Source: Allorhizobium sonneratiae
GTDB lineage: Bacteria; Pseudomonadota; Alphaproteobacteria; Rhizobiales; Rhizobiaceae
Reading direction: 5' to 3'
Assembly: GCF_023700755.1 (NCBI RefSeq)
Contig: NZ_JAMKOJ010000001.1
Coordinates: forward strand, 372,001 to 436,000
DNA: 64,000 nucleotides
Position numbers and translations under genes: made by a program. The notes beneath the pieces were generated by a model, which did not search any database, had not been told where the DNA came from, and saw nothing but the letters and a program-made list of their open reading frames with translations. This document shows, piece by piece, positions 18,844 to 29,224 of this stretch; within the stretch, counting starts at the first letter, position 1; the number at the start of each line of letters is the position of its first letter.

Positions 18844-19677
18844 ATGGACAAAGCCGTGTCGGTACGGGCGCAGCGCGCCGAGGGTGAGGGGCGGCTTGTC
18901 ACGAAAGCGCTTCATGCGCGCACGCGCCTTGATGCGCTTTATCAGCAGGGCTGCGCCAAGATTCGCATTCCCGAAAGTTTCGACGGGCGCATGGAGGCGG
19001 TGCTGATCAATTCCTCCGGCGGGCTGACCGGCGGTGATCGTCTTGCCTGGGATTTTTCAGCCGCGCCTGAAACGCATCTGACGCTGACCACGCAGGCCTG
19101 TGAAAAGATTTACAAAGCCGCAGCCGATACGGCGGCGGTGTCGACGCGCATATCCGTGGCGAAAGGGGCGGCAGTGCATTGGCTGCCGCAGGAATCGATC
19201 CTCTTCGATCAGGCGTCTCTGACCCGTCGTCTCGAGGTCGATCTGGAGGAGGGGGCGGAGTTTCTGGCGGTTGAGGCGGTGCTTTTGGGACGAAAAGCGC
19301 GCGGCGAGACGATGCGCGAGGGGCTGGTGCGCGACCGCTGGCGTATCCGTCGCGGCGGCGAGCTTGTTCATGCCGAAGATCTGGCCCTGCCGGGCAGGGA
19401 GGCCGGGGCGGTTGCCGAGGTGGCTGGGAGGGCGGCAAGTCTTGCCGGACAGGCTGCCTTCGCCACGCTGCTTTATATCGGGCCGGATACGGAGAGCCGC
19501 TTCAACACCATCCGGCGGCTCCTTGAGGATGAGGTCATGGCGGGGGTCAGTGAGTGGAATGGCAAGCTTCTTGCCCGCTTTGCGTGTGAAGACGGTTTTT
19601 CTCTGCGAAAACTGCTGATCCCGGTGATTTCCGTCTTGCGCGGCGGCGCAACTTTGCCAAAAGTCTGGACTTTGTGA
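18844..19677 (+). CDS. ureD: urease accessory protein UreD
   Basis: Chaperone that recruits UreF/UreG to apo-urease for nickel insertion; 277 residues. Recognised by the [13 protein letters not shown] block (residues 57-69) and [12 protein letters not shown], both hallmarks of UreD, and the QESILFDQA motif. It opens the urease structural operon and is followed 24 nt later by ureA. Confidence 0.93.
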   Translation: MDKAVSVRAQRAEGEGRLVTKALHARTRLDALYQQGCAKIRIPESFDGRMEAVLINSSGGLTGGDRLAWDFSAAPETHLTLTTQACEKIYKAAADTAAVSTRISVAKGAAVHWLPQESILFDQASLTRRLEVDLEEGAEFLAVEAVLLGRKARGETMREGLVRDRWRIRRGGELVHAEDLALPGREAGAVAEVAGRAASLAGQAAFATLLYIGPDTESRFNTIRRLLEDEVMAGVSEWNGKLLARFACEDGFSLRKLLIPVISVLRGGATLPKVWTL

Positions 19678-19701
19678 TCAATCCCGATCTGGGGAACCGC
19701 T

Positions 19702-20004
19702 ATGAATCTCAGCCCGAGAGAAAAAGACAAACTGCTGATCTCCATGGCCGCCATGGTGGCGCGCCGCAGACTGGAGCGCGGCGTCAAGCTGAACTATCCC
19801 GAAGCCATCGCGCTGATCACCGATTTCGTCGTTGAAGGCGCGCGCGACGGTCGCGCCGTGGCCGAACTGATGGAGGCGGGTGCCCATGTCATTTCCCGCG
19901 CGCAGGTGATGGAAGGCGTCGCCGAAATGATCCATGACGTGCAGGTGGAAGCGACCTTTCCCGATGGCACGAAGCTCGTCACCGTGCATGAACCGATACG
20001 GTGA
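19702..20004 (+). CDS. ureA: urease subunit gamma UreA
   Basis: 100-residue gamma subunit of urease. [20 protein letters not shown] at the start and the [15 protein letters not shown] end are diagnostic and full length. It overlaps the following small gene by 4 nt (the gtgatcaa region), unlike canonical ureA-ureB order, where ureB follows directly. Confidence 0.97.
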   Translation: MNLSPREKDKLLISMAAMVARRRLERGVKLNYPEAIALITDFVVEGARDGRAVAELMEAGAHVISRAQVMEGVAEMIHDVQVEATFPDGTKLVTVHEPIR

Positions 20005-20264
20005 TCAATATGTTGGCGCTCAGACCCAATTGCGAATGCTGTGATCGTGACTTGTCACCGGCAAGCCGGCAAGCCTTCATCTGCAGTTTTGAATGCACCT
20101 TCTGTGCCGATTGCGTTGAAGGCACATTGAAGGGCATTTGCCCGAATTGCGGCGGGGAACTGGTGCGCCGTCCCATCCGGCCTGAGGCCAAACTCATCCA
20201 TAACCCGGCTTCGACCCTTCGCGTCTTCAAGGCGGAAGGCTGCTTACCGAAAAACGCTGCCTGA
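20001..20264 (+). CDS. DUF1272 cysteine-rich protein in the urease operon
   Basis: 87-residue protein matching DUF1272: [14 protein letters not shown], then [13 protein letters not shown] and [12 protein letters not shown]. Three CxxC-type pairs suggest zinc or other metal binding. It is inserted between ureA and ureB with a 4-nt overlap to ureA and 15 nt to ureB. Rhizobial urease operons often carry it; its function is unknown. Confidence 0.85.
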   Translation: MINMLALRPNCECCDRDLSPASRQAFICSFECTFCADCVEGTLKGICPNCGGELVRRPIRPEAKLIHNPASTLRVFKAEGCLPKNAA

Positions 20265-20279
20265 TCCAAGGAGGACAAG

Positions 20280-20585
20280 ATGATCCCCGGTGAACTCATT
20301 GCCGCCGAAGGCGAGATCGAACTCAATGCCGGTCTTGAGACCGTGACCATCGAGGTGGCCAATTCCGGCGACCGTCCGGTGCAGGTGGGCAGCCATTATC
20401 ATTTCTTCGAGACCAATGCAGGGCTGGTGTTCGAGCGCGACAAGGCGCGCGGCATGCGGCTCGATATCCCTGCTGGTACGGCGGTGCGCTTTGAGCCGGG
20501 GCAGAAGCGGCTGGTGACCCTCATTCCGCTTGCGGGCAAGCGCGAGGTCTATGGTTTCCGCCAGCATGTCATGGGCAAGCTGTGA
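20280..20585 (+). CDS. ureB: urease subunit beta UreB
   Basis: 101-residue beta subunit. [27 protein letters not shown] and [15 protein letters not shown] are diagnostic, and length is standard. A good AAGGAGG precedes the ATG. It overlaps the next gene start by 4 nt. Confidence 0.97.
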   Translation: MIPGELIAAEGEIELNAGLETVTIEVANSGDRPVQVGSHYHFFETNAGLVFERDKARGMRLDIPAGTAVRFEPGQKRLVTLIPLAGKREVYGFRQHVMGKL

Positions 20586-21013
20586 AGCGGGCCTTGCCGG
20601 CTGCCGCCGGTTTTGTCCTGTTGGGCTTTTCTCTGCCGACGGGTGCCGCAGCACAGCAGCCGGTGTTCAATTGTGACAATCCTGAACAGCAGCAGGCAAT
20701 GAATTATTGCGCTGGCGTAGCGTATGGCAGGGCCGACAGGGAGCTGAACCGCGTTTACCGGCAGGCCATGGCCTGGGCGCGTGAGCAGGATGCTGACTGG
20801 CAAGACACCGATGAGGGCAAGGTGGGGGCGGTCACAGCGCTCAAGAAGGCGCAGCGCGGCTGGATCGATTATCGCGACGGCCAATGCGATGCCTATGGCT
20901 TTCAGGCCCGCGGCGGTTCGATGGAGCCGCAACTGGTGGCCGACTGCATGACCGACCTGACAAAAAAGCGCACGGAAGAGCTTCATGCTCTTTTTGAGGA
21001 TAAGGGGCGCTGA
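20582..21013 (+). CDS. LprI-like (DUF1311) exported protein
   Basis: 143 residues with a signal peptide (hydrophobic to about 20, AAA cleavage before QQPVF). The mature part has the DUF1311/LprI pattern: [28 protein letters not shown], and [14 protein letters not shown] with paired cysteines. The family includes lysozyme-inhibitor-like proteins. It is translationally coupled to ureB and lies inside the urease operon; its role there is unknown. Confidence 0.8.
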   Translation: MKRALPAAAGFVLLGFSLPTGAAAQQPVFNCDNPEQQQAMNYCAGVAYGRADRELNRVYRQAMAWAREQDADWQDTDEGKVGAVTALKKAQRGWIDYRDGQCDAYGFQARGGSMEPQLVADCMTDLTKKRTEELHALFEDKGR

Positions 21014-21015
21014 CG

Positions 21016-21666
21016 GTGGGTTCGGCACGGCGGATCATGATTGTCGGCAATGGCGATGTGGCAGATGAGGCCGCAGCGGTTATCGACCGTTGCGATGTCG
21101 TCATCCGTTTCAATGGCTGTCGCAATTTCGGTGTGGCCGGCTGTCGAACCGATGTCATTGCGCTTTGCAATACCGGCCGCCCGGCAAAGGCGCTTCTGGA
21201 CAGCGAGAGCTGGCGGGACAGCGCGCCGGTCAAGGCTGCGCAGGCATTGTGGATGGTGCGCGACCCGGCGAAGTTTGCCAGCCTTCAGGCGGATATTCTG
21301 GCCGATTACCCCGAACTTGATGATTTTTTTGATGATTATACCGGCGATTTTGCCGATTTCTGTGCCGCGCGCGGCAAGCAGCACCGGGTTCTCGCTGCTG
21401 CGGTGCATGAGGCGGCGGACCATGCGCTTTCGGAGTTTTCGCCCGCACCTTACGTCGTGCCAAGCAGCGGCATGATCGTGATTTCCCACATGCTGGACCA
21501 GCCTGAGCATCGGCAGGACGATATTGTGCTGGTCGGCTTTTCCCATACCGGATGGGATGGCCATCCCTTTGCCGCTGAAGAGCGGCTGATCAATCGCTAT
21601 ATTGCCGAAGGCCGGTTATCGCGCTTCGGTGTCGCCCCTTCCTCCACCTCCCAGGGAGATGTTTGA
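21016..21666 (+). CDS. GT29 (sialyltransferase)-like protein of the urease operon
   Basis: 216 residues from a GTG start 2 nt after the previous stop. The N-terminus reads [20 protein letters not shown] then DVVIRFNGC, and [11 protein letters not shown] follows. [14 protein letters not shown] and [18 protein letters not shown] come later. This order (GNG, IRFN, RTD, SSGM, GF) resembles the L- and S-sialylmotif layout of glycosyltransferase family 29. Rhizobial annotations often call it a urease operon accessory protein. No enzymatic role in urease maturation is known to me. The stop overlaps the region just before ureC. Confidence 0.65.
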   Translation: MGSARRIMIVGNGDVADEAAAVIDRCDVVIRFNGCRNFGVAGCRTDVIALCNTGRPAKALLDSESWRDSAPVKAAQALWMVRDPAKFASLQADILADYPELDDFFDDYTGDFADFCAARGKQHRVLAAAVHEAADHALSEFSPAPYVVPSSGMIVISHMLDQPEHRQDDIVLVGFSHTGWDGHPFAAEERLINRYIAEGRLSRFGVAPSSTSQGDV

Positions 21667-21668
21667 CC

Positions 21669-23381
<1,713 letters not shown>

Positions 23382-23392
23382 TGGCTGCAATG

Positions 23393-23454
23393 CTGCCATG
23401 CAGTATTTGCATGGCAGATTTTTCTCCGTAAAATATTGATTTCAATATTTTTTT
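23393..23454 (+). terminator. ureC terminator
   Basis: A perfect 9-bp stem CTGCCATGC/GCATGGCAG (23393-23401 with 23409-23417) is followed by ATTTTTCT. A second AT-rich hairpin AAATATTGA/TCAATATTT with a T-run follows at 23431-23454. This is good evidence that transcription of ureDABC stops here. Confidence 0.75.
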
Positions 23455-23688
23455 ATTGTTTTCCCTTTTGTTCCTCGCTCCCTCAGGAAAAAGCTGGGGC
23501 GTGGTGTGCTGCGTTGCGGCATGGATTGCGTTACACTGGCAATGTTGCGGCTTCGGGCCGTATACCCCGTTTATCTCATCCTGGTTCGTTGCCGTGAACG
23601 TCACTCGAGAGGTGATTGTGTCGCTGTCGTAACGAAGCGGGAAAGATCGTGTCTGACTCGTGTTGGACGATTATCACAGGAGTTTATC

Positions 23689-24228
23689 ATGCTGATCGGC
23701 AGAAAAGTGCCTCACGTTACCTTCCGCACCCGCGTTCGCGATGAAGCCGTTGGCGGGCCGAATCCGTTCCGCTGGCAGGATGTGACCTCTGACGACTATT
23801 TCAAAGGCAAGCGCGTCGTGTTGTTTTCGCTGCCTGGCGCGTTCACGCCCACCTGTTCCACCTATCAGTTGCCCGATTTCGAGAAGCTTTACAGCGAGTT
23901 TCAGGCGGAAGGCATTGACGCAATCTACTGCGTTTCCGTCAATGATGCCTTCGTCATGAATGCCTGGGGCAAGAGCCAGAATCTCGAACATGTGACGCTC
24001 ATTCCCGATGGCTCCGGCGAGTTTACCCGCAAGATGGGCATGCTGGTGCACAAGGACAATCTCGGCTTCGGTATGCGCTCCTGGCGCTATGCCGCCGTGA
24101 TCAATAACGGTGTTGTTGAGCAGTGGTTCGAGGAAGAAGGCTACTCGGACAATTGCGATAGCGATCCTTACGGTATTTCCTCGCCGCAGAACATTCTTGA
24201 ACATCTGCGCGCCCCCAAGGCCGCCTGA
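23689..24228 (+). CDS. peroxiredoxin (Prx5/PrxII type)
   Basis: Thiol peroxidase of 179 residues, reducing H2O2 and alkyl hydroperoxides with glutathione or thioredoxin. The peroxidatic Cys lies in LPGAFTPTCSTYQLP, the PxxxTxxC motif. The ATG at 23689 follows CAGGAG with good spacing; the frame extends upstream but without a plausible start. There is a terminator before it and a hairpin repeat after it, so it is probably monocistronic. It sits between ureC and ureE. Confidence 0.9.
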   Translation: MLIGRKVPHVTFRTRVRDEAVGGPNPFRWQDVTSDDYFKGKRVVLFSLPGAFTPTCSTYQLPDFEKLYSEFQAEGIDAIYCVSVNDAFVMNAWGKSQNLEHVTLIPDGSGEFTRKMGMLVHKDNLGFGMRSWRYAAVINNGVVEQWFEEEGYSDNCDSDPYGISSPQNILEHLRAPKAA

Positions 24229-24231
24229 TCC

Positions 24232-24385
24232 GGTTTTGAGCATGACCAGGAAAAGGTCCTCGCGGTTTTCCTGGTTATGAATCCGAAAAACGAGTGAGAG
24301 TGCCATGCGGTCTGGATATCGCATGGCGCTGATCAATGTCCCGTTTCGGGACACGATTTTGCATGCCTCAATAAAATCGTCGTGC
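24232..24385. repeat. composite hairpin repeat, copy 1
   Basis: Four consecutive dyads: CATGACCAGGAAAA/TTTTCCTGGTTATG (24241-24279), GCCATGCG/CGCATGGC (24302-24327), GTCCCG/CGGGAC (24338-24352), and CGATTTT/AAAATCG (24354-24379) around a gcctcaata loop. The GCCATGCG and the ttttattgagg/cctcaataaaa parts recur in opposite orientation at 42501-42600. It may also terminate the peroxiredoxin gene. Confidence 0.65.
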
Positions 24386-24868
24386 GGTTTGTAAAACGCA
24401 GAAGAGAGGCTGCGATAATTCATATGTCTGCGTCATTCTGCCTCTAATGCCATCCAGATTTAAAGGATTTCGCAGTCATTCATCGTATAAAATTACGAAA
24501 CAGGCGCGATATGCGCATTTTTTATTTGAGAACCGGATTTTCGAAAATCAACTCTCATTTTGTCGGTTGTTACACGTTATCCGGTCTGGATTTTGTGTCC
24601 AAAGATGTATGTCTTGTCGAGATGCACTCTCAGGATTTTCATTAATATTTTTGTAAGCATATCAAGGATTGTAAATATGTAATCTCGTGCTGATGCTGGC
24701 CTTTGTTAAGCATGATCGTCATGAAAAGGATGGTGCTGCCAGGAGAGGCGCAGGATAATCGCTGCAAAATTTCTATCGTTTTTGATCGCCGGTATTTTCT
24801 CTGCAGGAACTTCTAACTTTTACCTTCAAAATTTGGGGGTAAAGCGAATTTTAGGGTGCTGAAGCTTC
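24386..24868. other. AT-rich spacer, no gene seen
   Basis: The stretch is markedly AT-rich compared with its surroundings. A 69-codon frame at 24447-24656 has no ribosome site, atypical composition and no recognisable motif. I see no RNA gene. Confidence 0.5.
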
Positions 24869-24961
24869 GTGAAGATAATGTTTAAATTTTTACCGATCAC
24901 TTTAGCGAACAAAAAACATCTCGGGCCTATCCCAAACAGTCATTACAGATGGGAGCGGCAC

Positions 24962-25768
24962 GTGATTCGTTTGGTGGAGTGGCTTTCGCTGCGGCGCGGC
25001 ATTGATGATCTCTGTCGGCGTGGGCAGGTGTTCAGCTTTGTCATGAGGCTCATGTTCACGGCGATCTGCCTGTCGCTGTTTCTGCAGATGCTGGCCCTGC
25101 CGATCTGCCGGGAGCTTGGCCTTCTGCCATTTTCGGCAGGTCAGACCATTCAGCTTGGGGTGGCGATGAGCTGGCTTCTCGTCGGGTCGGTTGCGGCGGT
25201 CATCGGCCCGGTACTGGGGCGGGAGATTCGCAGCCTTGCCATTGCCAAGGCGAAGTATGAACATTTGAGCCGGGTGGATGCGCTCTCCGGCCTGCTCAAC
25301 CGCCGCGCCTTTACCGAGGCGCTGGACGAGACGGAGGAGGGGCTGCTTGCCATTCTCGATCTCGACCGGTTCAAGCTGATCAATGACAGCCACGGGCATG
25401 GTGCTGGCGATGTGGTGATCCGCGCCATTGCCGACATGTTGCTGGAGACAGCGGGCTCGCAGCATGTCGTTGCCCGGCTTGGCGGCGAGGAATTCGGTAT
25501 TATCCTGCATGGCAAAGACCATGCCCGGCAAATGGAGCTGATCGAAACGATCCGCCGTCAGGTGGCGGCCCTGCCGGTCTATGTCGAGGGCAAACGGATC
25601 GTCACCACCACCTCTGTCGGGGTGGCCCGAATTGCGCCGGACAGGCGGCGGGAGGCTGTGTATGCCGCGGCCGACCGGGCGCTTTATCAGGCCAAATCCA
25701 TGGGGCGCAATTGCCTGATGCGCGAAGAGGCCTTGTCGGAGGTGGTGCGAGCGCAAGTCGCGTCCTGA
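24962..25768 (+). CDS. membrane-bound diguanylate cyclase (GGDEF)
   Basis: c-di-GMP synthase with two transmembrane segments (about LMFTAICLSLFLQMLALPI and VAMSWLLVGSVAAVIGPVL) followed by a GGDEF domain. DALSGLLNRRAF opens the domain, the active-site loop is GGEEF in VARLGGEEFGIIL, and the metal/GTP region is LDLDRFKLINDSHGHGAGD. There is no RxxD inhibitory site five residues before GGEEF. GTG at 24962 has GGGAG upstream; a longer start at 24869 (GTG) or 24878 (ATG) would add about 30 residues in AT-rich sequence. Confidence 0.85.
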   Translation: MIRLVEWLSLRRGIDDLCRRGQVFSFVMRLMFTAICLSLFLQMLALPICRELGLLPFSAGQTIQLGVAMSWLLVGSVAAVIGPVLGREIRSLAIAKAKYEHLSRVDALSGLLNRRAFTEALDETEEGLLAILDLDRFKLINDSHGHGAGDVVIRAIADMLLETAGSQHVVARLGGEEFGIILHGKDHARQMELIETIRRQVAALPVYVEGKRIVTTTSVGVARIAPDRRREAVYAAADRALYQAKSMGRNCLMREEALSEVVRAQVAS

Positions 25769-25965
25769 CCCTCTTGCCGATGCGTAACACTTGTGCAAAA
25801 TGCAGTTTTGCATGTTTTCAGTGCAGTGTAAGACGCAAAGAAAGGTCCGAACCGTCCTCTGAATAAGAGGTGGTCATCTTCCGATAGCCTTGCTGACAGG
25901 CGCCCCTTTCTGGGGGCGGGCATGGTTGTCTTCGGATGTGCGGAGAGGACGAAGAGGAGAGGCAG

Positions 25966-26469
25966 ATGCAGCGCGCCATCTCAGTGCTTGCCGCAACGGC
26001 AGCCGGGCAGGCCCCGGTGGCCACGGTGTTTCTACCGCATGATCAGCGGCATTTCCGGCGCAAACTGCTGCATCTGAGCGATGGCGGCATGGTGATGCTA
26101 GACCTGAAGGAGGCCGTTGCCCTCGCCGATGGCGACCGGCTGGTGCTGGACAATGGCGATCAGGTCGAAGTGAAAGCGGCGGACGAAAAGCTTTATGCCA
26201 TTCATCCGCGTGATCGTCTGCATCTCATCGAACTGGCCTGGCATCTCGGAAACCGGCACTTGCCCGCCCAGATCGAGGAGGAGCGGATCGTGATCCTGCG
26301 CGATCCGGTGATCCGCGCGATGCTGGAAGGGCTGGGCGCTGGCGTCGAAGAGGTCGAGGAGAGATTTCAGCCGGTGCGCGGTGCTTATCACCATCACGCC
26401 GGTCATGGTCATGCTCACCCTGCATCGGCGGCTATGCCGCCTGCCGCAGAAAACAATAAGGCAGGGTGA
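25966..26469 (+). CDS. ureE: urease accessory protein UreE
   Basis: Nickel metallochaperone of 167 residues from the ATG at 25966, preceded by gaggagagg. Peptide-binding N-domain and metal domain are intact; GNRHLP carries the conserved His98. A histidine-rich tail at 142-151 ([11 protein letters not shown]) can store nickel. It opens the second urease block; ureF starts 7 nt after its stop. Confidence 0.93.
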   Translation: MQRAISVLAATAAGQAPVATVFLPHDQRHFRRKLLHLSDGGMVMLDLKEAVALADGDRLVLDNGDQVEVKAADEKLYAIHPRDRLHLIELAWHLGNRHLPAQIEEERIVILRDPVIRAMLEGLGAGVEEVEERFQPVRGAYHHHAGHGHAHPASAAMPPAAENNKAG

Positions 26470-26476
26470 TCCCGAC

Positions 26477-27148
26477 ATGGTGCAGAGCACGACCCAGGCG
26501 CTGCTGCGCTTGATGGCTTGGCTGTCGCCGGCGTTTCCGGTGGGCGGATTTGCCTATTCCGGTGGGCTGGAGGCGGCCGTCAGCCATGGCGCGGTGAGAG
26601 ATAAGGATGGTCTTGCGCACTGGCTTGAAACACTTATGGCCCATGGTGTTTTCTGGAACGATGCCGTGTTGATGGCGGAAGCCTGCCGGGTGAGCCGCAA
26701 CGACCCTGAGGGGCTTCAGGCTCTTGCCGCCCTGGCTTCGGCGCTCTGCGGCAGCCGGGAACGCTATCAGGAAAGCATGGCGCTGGGGGACGCCTTTCTC
26801 TCTGCCGCCCGGCAATGGCCGCATCCGGTGTTTGACTGTCTGGATGGCAAGATCGCCTATCCGGTGGCGGTTGGCGCGGTGGCGGCGGCCCATGGCATCG
26901 AGGCGGAGGCAGTGATTGCCGCCTATCTGCATGCCAGCCTCTCGCAACAGGTTTCCGCCGCCATTCGCCTTGGCGTGCTCGGCCAGACGGATGGTGTCGG
27001 CCTTGTTGCGGGGCTGGAAGATGATGTGATGGCTATAGCGCATCGTGCCGCAACAAGCAGCCTTGACGATCTCGGCAGTGCCGCCATTCTGGCGGAGATT
27101 GCATCGATCCGGCATGAAACATTACGGACACGGCTGTTCCGTTCGTGA
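26477..27148 (+). CDS. ureF: urease accessory protein UreF
   Basis: 223-residue all-helical protein that bridges UreD and Ure[18 protein letters not shown] near the N-terminus and [14 protein letters not shown] near the C-terminus are diagnostic. The ATG at 26477 is 7 nt past the ureE stop; longer in-frame starts overlap ureE and are not needed. Confidence 0.93.
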   Translation: MVQSTTQALLRLMAWLSPAFPVGGFAYSGGLEAAVSHGAVRDKDGLAHWLETLMAHGVFWNDAVLMAEACRVSRNDPEGLQALAALASALCGSRERYQESMALGDAFLSAARQWPHPVFDCLDGKIAYPVAVGAVAAAHGIEAEAVIAAYLHASLSQQVSAAIRLGVLGQTDGVGLVAGLEDDVMAIAHRAATSSLDDLGSAAILAEIASIRHETLRTRLFRS

Positions 27149-27203
27149 CGGTGGCCTGGTTCGACAGGCGGCTTTTCTCACAAGATCAGAAAAAGGAAGC
27201 AAG

Positions 27204-27815
27204 ATGAAATCCGAACATGGCCCGCTCAGGGTCGGCATTGGCGGACCGGTCGGCTCGGGCAAGACGGCGCTGACGGCAAGCCTCTGCAAGGCGCTGAAAA
27301 ACGATTATTCCGTCGCTGTCGTCACCAATGATATCTATACCCGTGAGGATGCCGAGGCGCTGGTTAGAATGCAGGCGCTGTCGTCTGACCGGGTGGTGGG
27401 TGTGGAAACCGGCGGCTGTCCGCACACGGCCATCCGCGAAGATGCTTCGATCAATCTTCAGGCGATTGCCGGGCTGAACGAGCGTTTTCCCGATCTTGAC
27501 CTCGTGCTGATCGAATCGGGCGGTGATAATCTCGCGGCAACCTTTTCACCGGACCTGGCCGATCTGACGATTTACGTGATTTCCGTCTGTCAGGGCGAGG
27601 AAATTCCGCGCAAGGGCGGGCCGGGCATTACCCGCTCCGATCTTCTGGTGATCAACAAGAAGGATCTTGCCCCTTATGTCGAGGTTGATCTCGATGTCAT
27701 GGACAAGGATGCCAGACGGATGCGCGAAGGTCGCCCGCATGTGTTTTCCGACCTGAAGCGCGGCGCCGGCGTTGACGATATCGTGCACTTCATCCGTGAG
27801 GCGGGCGGCTTGTGA
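27204..27815 (+). CDS. ureG: urease accessory GTPase UreG
   Basis: SIMIBI-class GTPase of 203 residues that drives nickel delivery. P-loop GPVGSGKT is at 14-21, the nickel-binding Cys72-Pro-His74 motif lies in [13 protein letters not shown], and the guanine motif NKKD is in [22 protein letters not shown] precedes the ATG at 27204. It is the last gene of ureEFG and converges on the Crp/Fnr gene. Confidence 0.95.
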   Translation: MKSEHGPLRVGIGGPVGSGKTALTASLCKALKNDYSVAVVTNDIYTREDAEALVRMQALSSDRVVGVETGGCPHTAIREDASINLQAIAGLNERFPDLDLVLIESGGDNLAATFSPDLADLTIYVISVCQGEEIPRKGGPGITRSDLLVINKKDLAPYVEVDLDVMDKDARRMREGRPHVFSDLKRGAGVDDIVHFIREAGGL

Positions 27816-27828
27816 TCGATCAGGATCA

Positions 27829-27858
27829 GTGCCGGACCTTTGAGACAACACCCGGCAC
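27829..27858. terminator. candidate bidirectional terminator ureG / crp-fnr
   Basis: A GTGCCGG/CCGGCAC stem (27829-27835 with 27852-27858) lies between convergent genes. The loop is long and there is no U-tract, so support is modest. Confidence 0.35.
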
Positions 27859-27887
27859 GGTCAATGCCTCAGACGGTTGGGTGAGGT

Positions 27888-28598
27888 TTACACCTCGCTC
27901 AACGCCTTGACGTCGCTGATGTCGATGCGCCGGCCCCGGACGTTGACGCCGAGAGGGCGCAGTGCCGAAAAGGCGCGCGACAGCGCTTCCGGCGCAAGGC
28001 CGAGCTTGCCAGCGAGCAGGCTTTTCTGGAAGGGCAGGCGAATGGCAGCAGCAGGCCCCTTGTCCTGACATTGGCTCAAAAGATAATGGGCAACCCGCTG
28101 GGTGGCGGTTTGCAGGCGATCATTGGCCACCATGGTCATGGTGCTGACCAGATTGCCCGACAGGCTGCGGATGATGGCGCGGGCGACATCGGTGTTCAAC
28201 TGGCTGAGCATCCGCACCCGTTCGATGTCGAAGCGTACGACGATGGCGCTTTCCGCCACCTGGGCGTTATAGGGGTAATCGCCGCCGAGGGCGACAAGGC
28301 ACTCGCCAAAAGTCTCTCCAGCGCCGCAGACACGGATATCGGCTTCGCGGCCATCCTTGTTCAGGCGATAAAGCCGGACAAAGCCAGAGAGTACACAGTA
28401 GAAGAACTCCGCCTTGTCGCTTTCCTGAAACAGAATGTCACGGGTTTCATAATGGAGAACCGACGACAGTTCCAGCATCTGCGCCAGAGAGGCGGGGCTA
28501 AGATCCGTCATCAGCGGCACCATGGCCAAAGAGGTCCGGTCCCGATTGTTCAACGTCAAGGTCTTGTTCACGATCTCCTGCTCCTTTGATGCCTGCAT
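27888..28598 (-). CDS. Crp/Fnr-family transcriptional regulator
   Basis: 236 residues from the ATG at 28598: an N-terminal cyclic-nucleotide-binding-like beta-barrel (ILFQESDKAEFFYCVLSGFV, then GETFGECLVALGG) and a C-terminal winged helix (RLPFQKSLLAGKLGLAPEAL). The N-terminal cysteine cluster of FNR is absent, so direct oxygen sensing through an Fe-S cluster is unlikely. The frame stays open to 28886 but the extra residues are not family-like. A perfect FNR/FixK box lies 370 bp upstream. Targets are unknown. Confidence 0.85.
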   Translation of the reverse strand: MQASKEQEIVNKTLTLNNRDRTSLAMVPLMTDLSPASLAQMLELSSVLHYETRDILFQESDKAEFFYCVLSGFVRLYRLNKDGREADIRVCGAGETFGECLVALGGDYPYNAQVAESAIVVRFDIERVRMLSQLNTDVARAIIRSLSGNLVSTMTMVANDRLQTATQRVAHYLLSQCQDKGPAAAIRLPFQKSLLAGKLGLAPEALSRAFSALRPLGVNVRGRRIDISDVKALSEV

Positions 28599-29224
28599 GA
28601 CTGGCCTGGCGAGGCCCGGCTGATGACGATGATAGTCGAACGATGCTCTTTGCATTCCGGTCATTCCGCTCGTGGCTGCACAGCACCGTGCTTTATGCTC
28701 TACGCACAAAAGATGCCGTGACATTTTGTTTCGGGTGCATGACGCCTCCGATCTCAAAGATTGATGGCGTTTGCAGGCATCCGGCTCTGTAACCGTCAAC
28801 CGCTTCGCCCCACAGGCAGCAGCCATTGGCCGGATGCCGTCCGGTGAGCGTGACAACGTGCTTTCCCGTCGAGAGACAGGAACCATGCTGCAAGCCGGGT
28901 TACATCGTCTTCAGTCTTCACGATAAACTATGGGTGCATTTTAAGGCGGCGATCCGGAAATCCGTTTGATTTCGATCAATAATTGTATGAAATCGCAAGA
29001 ATATTCCATTTTGTCAATTTCAGCGATCAGCCAATGAGATAAACCCATTGTGTATGATGCGATCATGACACAAGGGTTCCGAAAATATTTCTTTTATGTT
29101 TTTTGTAAAATAAAATATTGCCAGCTTATAAAATCAATATTCAATGTTCATTTCAAATAATGAATGCTTATAAATTTTGCACATTTTTCTTCTCTTTGTT
29201 TTTCATTTCTGGTCGATGCAAATA
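28599..29224. other. AT-rich intergenic region
   Basis: Holds the FNR/FixK box described separately. The stretch from 28980 to 29220 is strongly AT-rich and I see no gene in it. A short minus-strand frame at 28693-28893 lacks family features. Confidence 0.5.
28966..28979 (-). promoter_or_regulatory. perfect FNR/FixK (anaerobox) site
   Basis: TTGAT-TTCG-ATCAA is an exact match to the TTGAT-N4-ATCAA consensus of FNR/FixK-type regulators. It lies in the 626-bp gap between the Crp/Fnr gene and the RND operon. The nearest downstream gene on either strand is the Crp/Fnr regulator on the minus strand, so autoregulation or FixK control of that gene is the simplest reading. Confidence 0.65.

Noticed and set aside
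24447..24656. 69-codon frame upstream of the diguanylate cyclase
   Set aside because: AT-rich, no ribosome site, no homology features.
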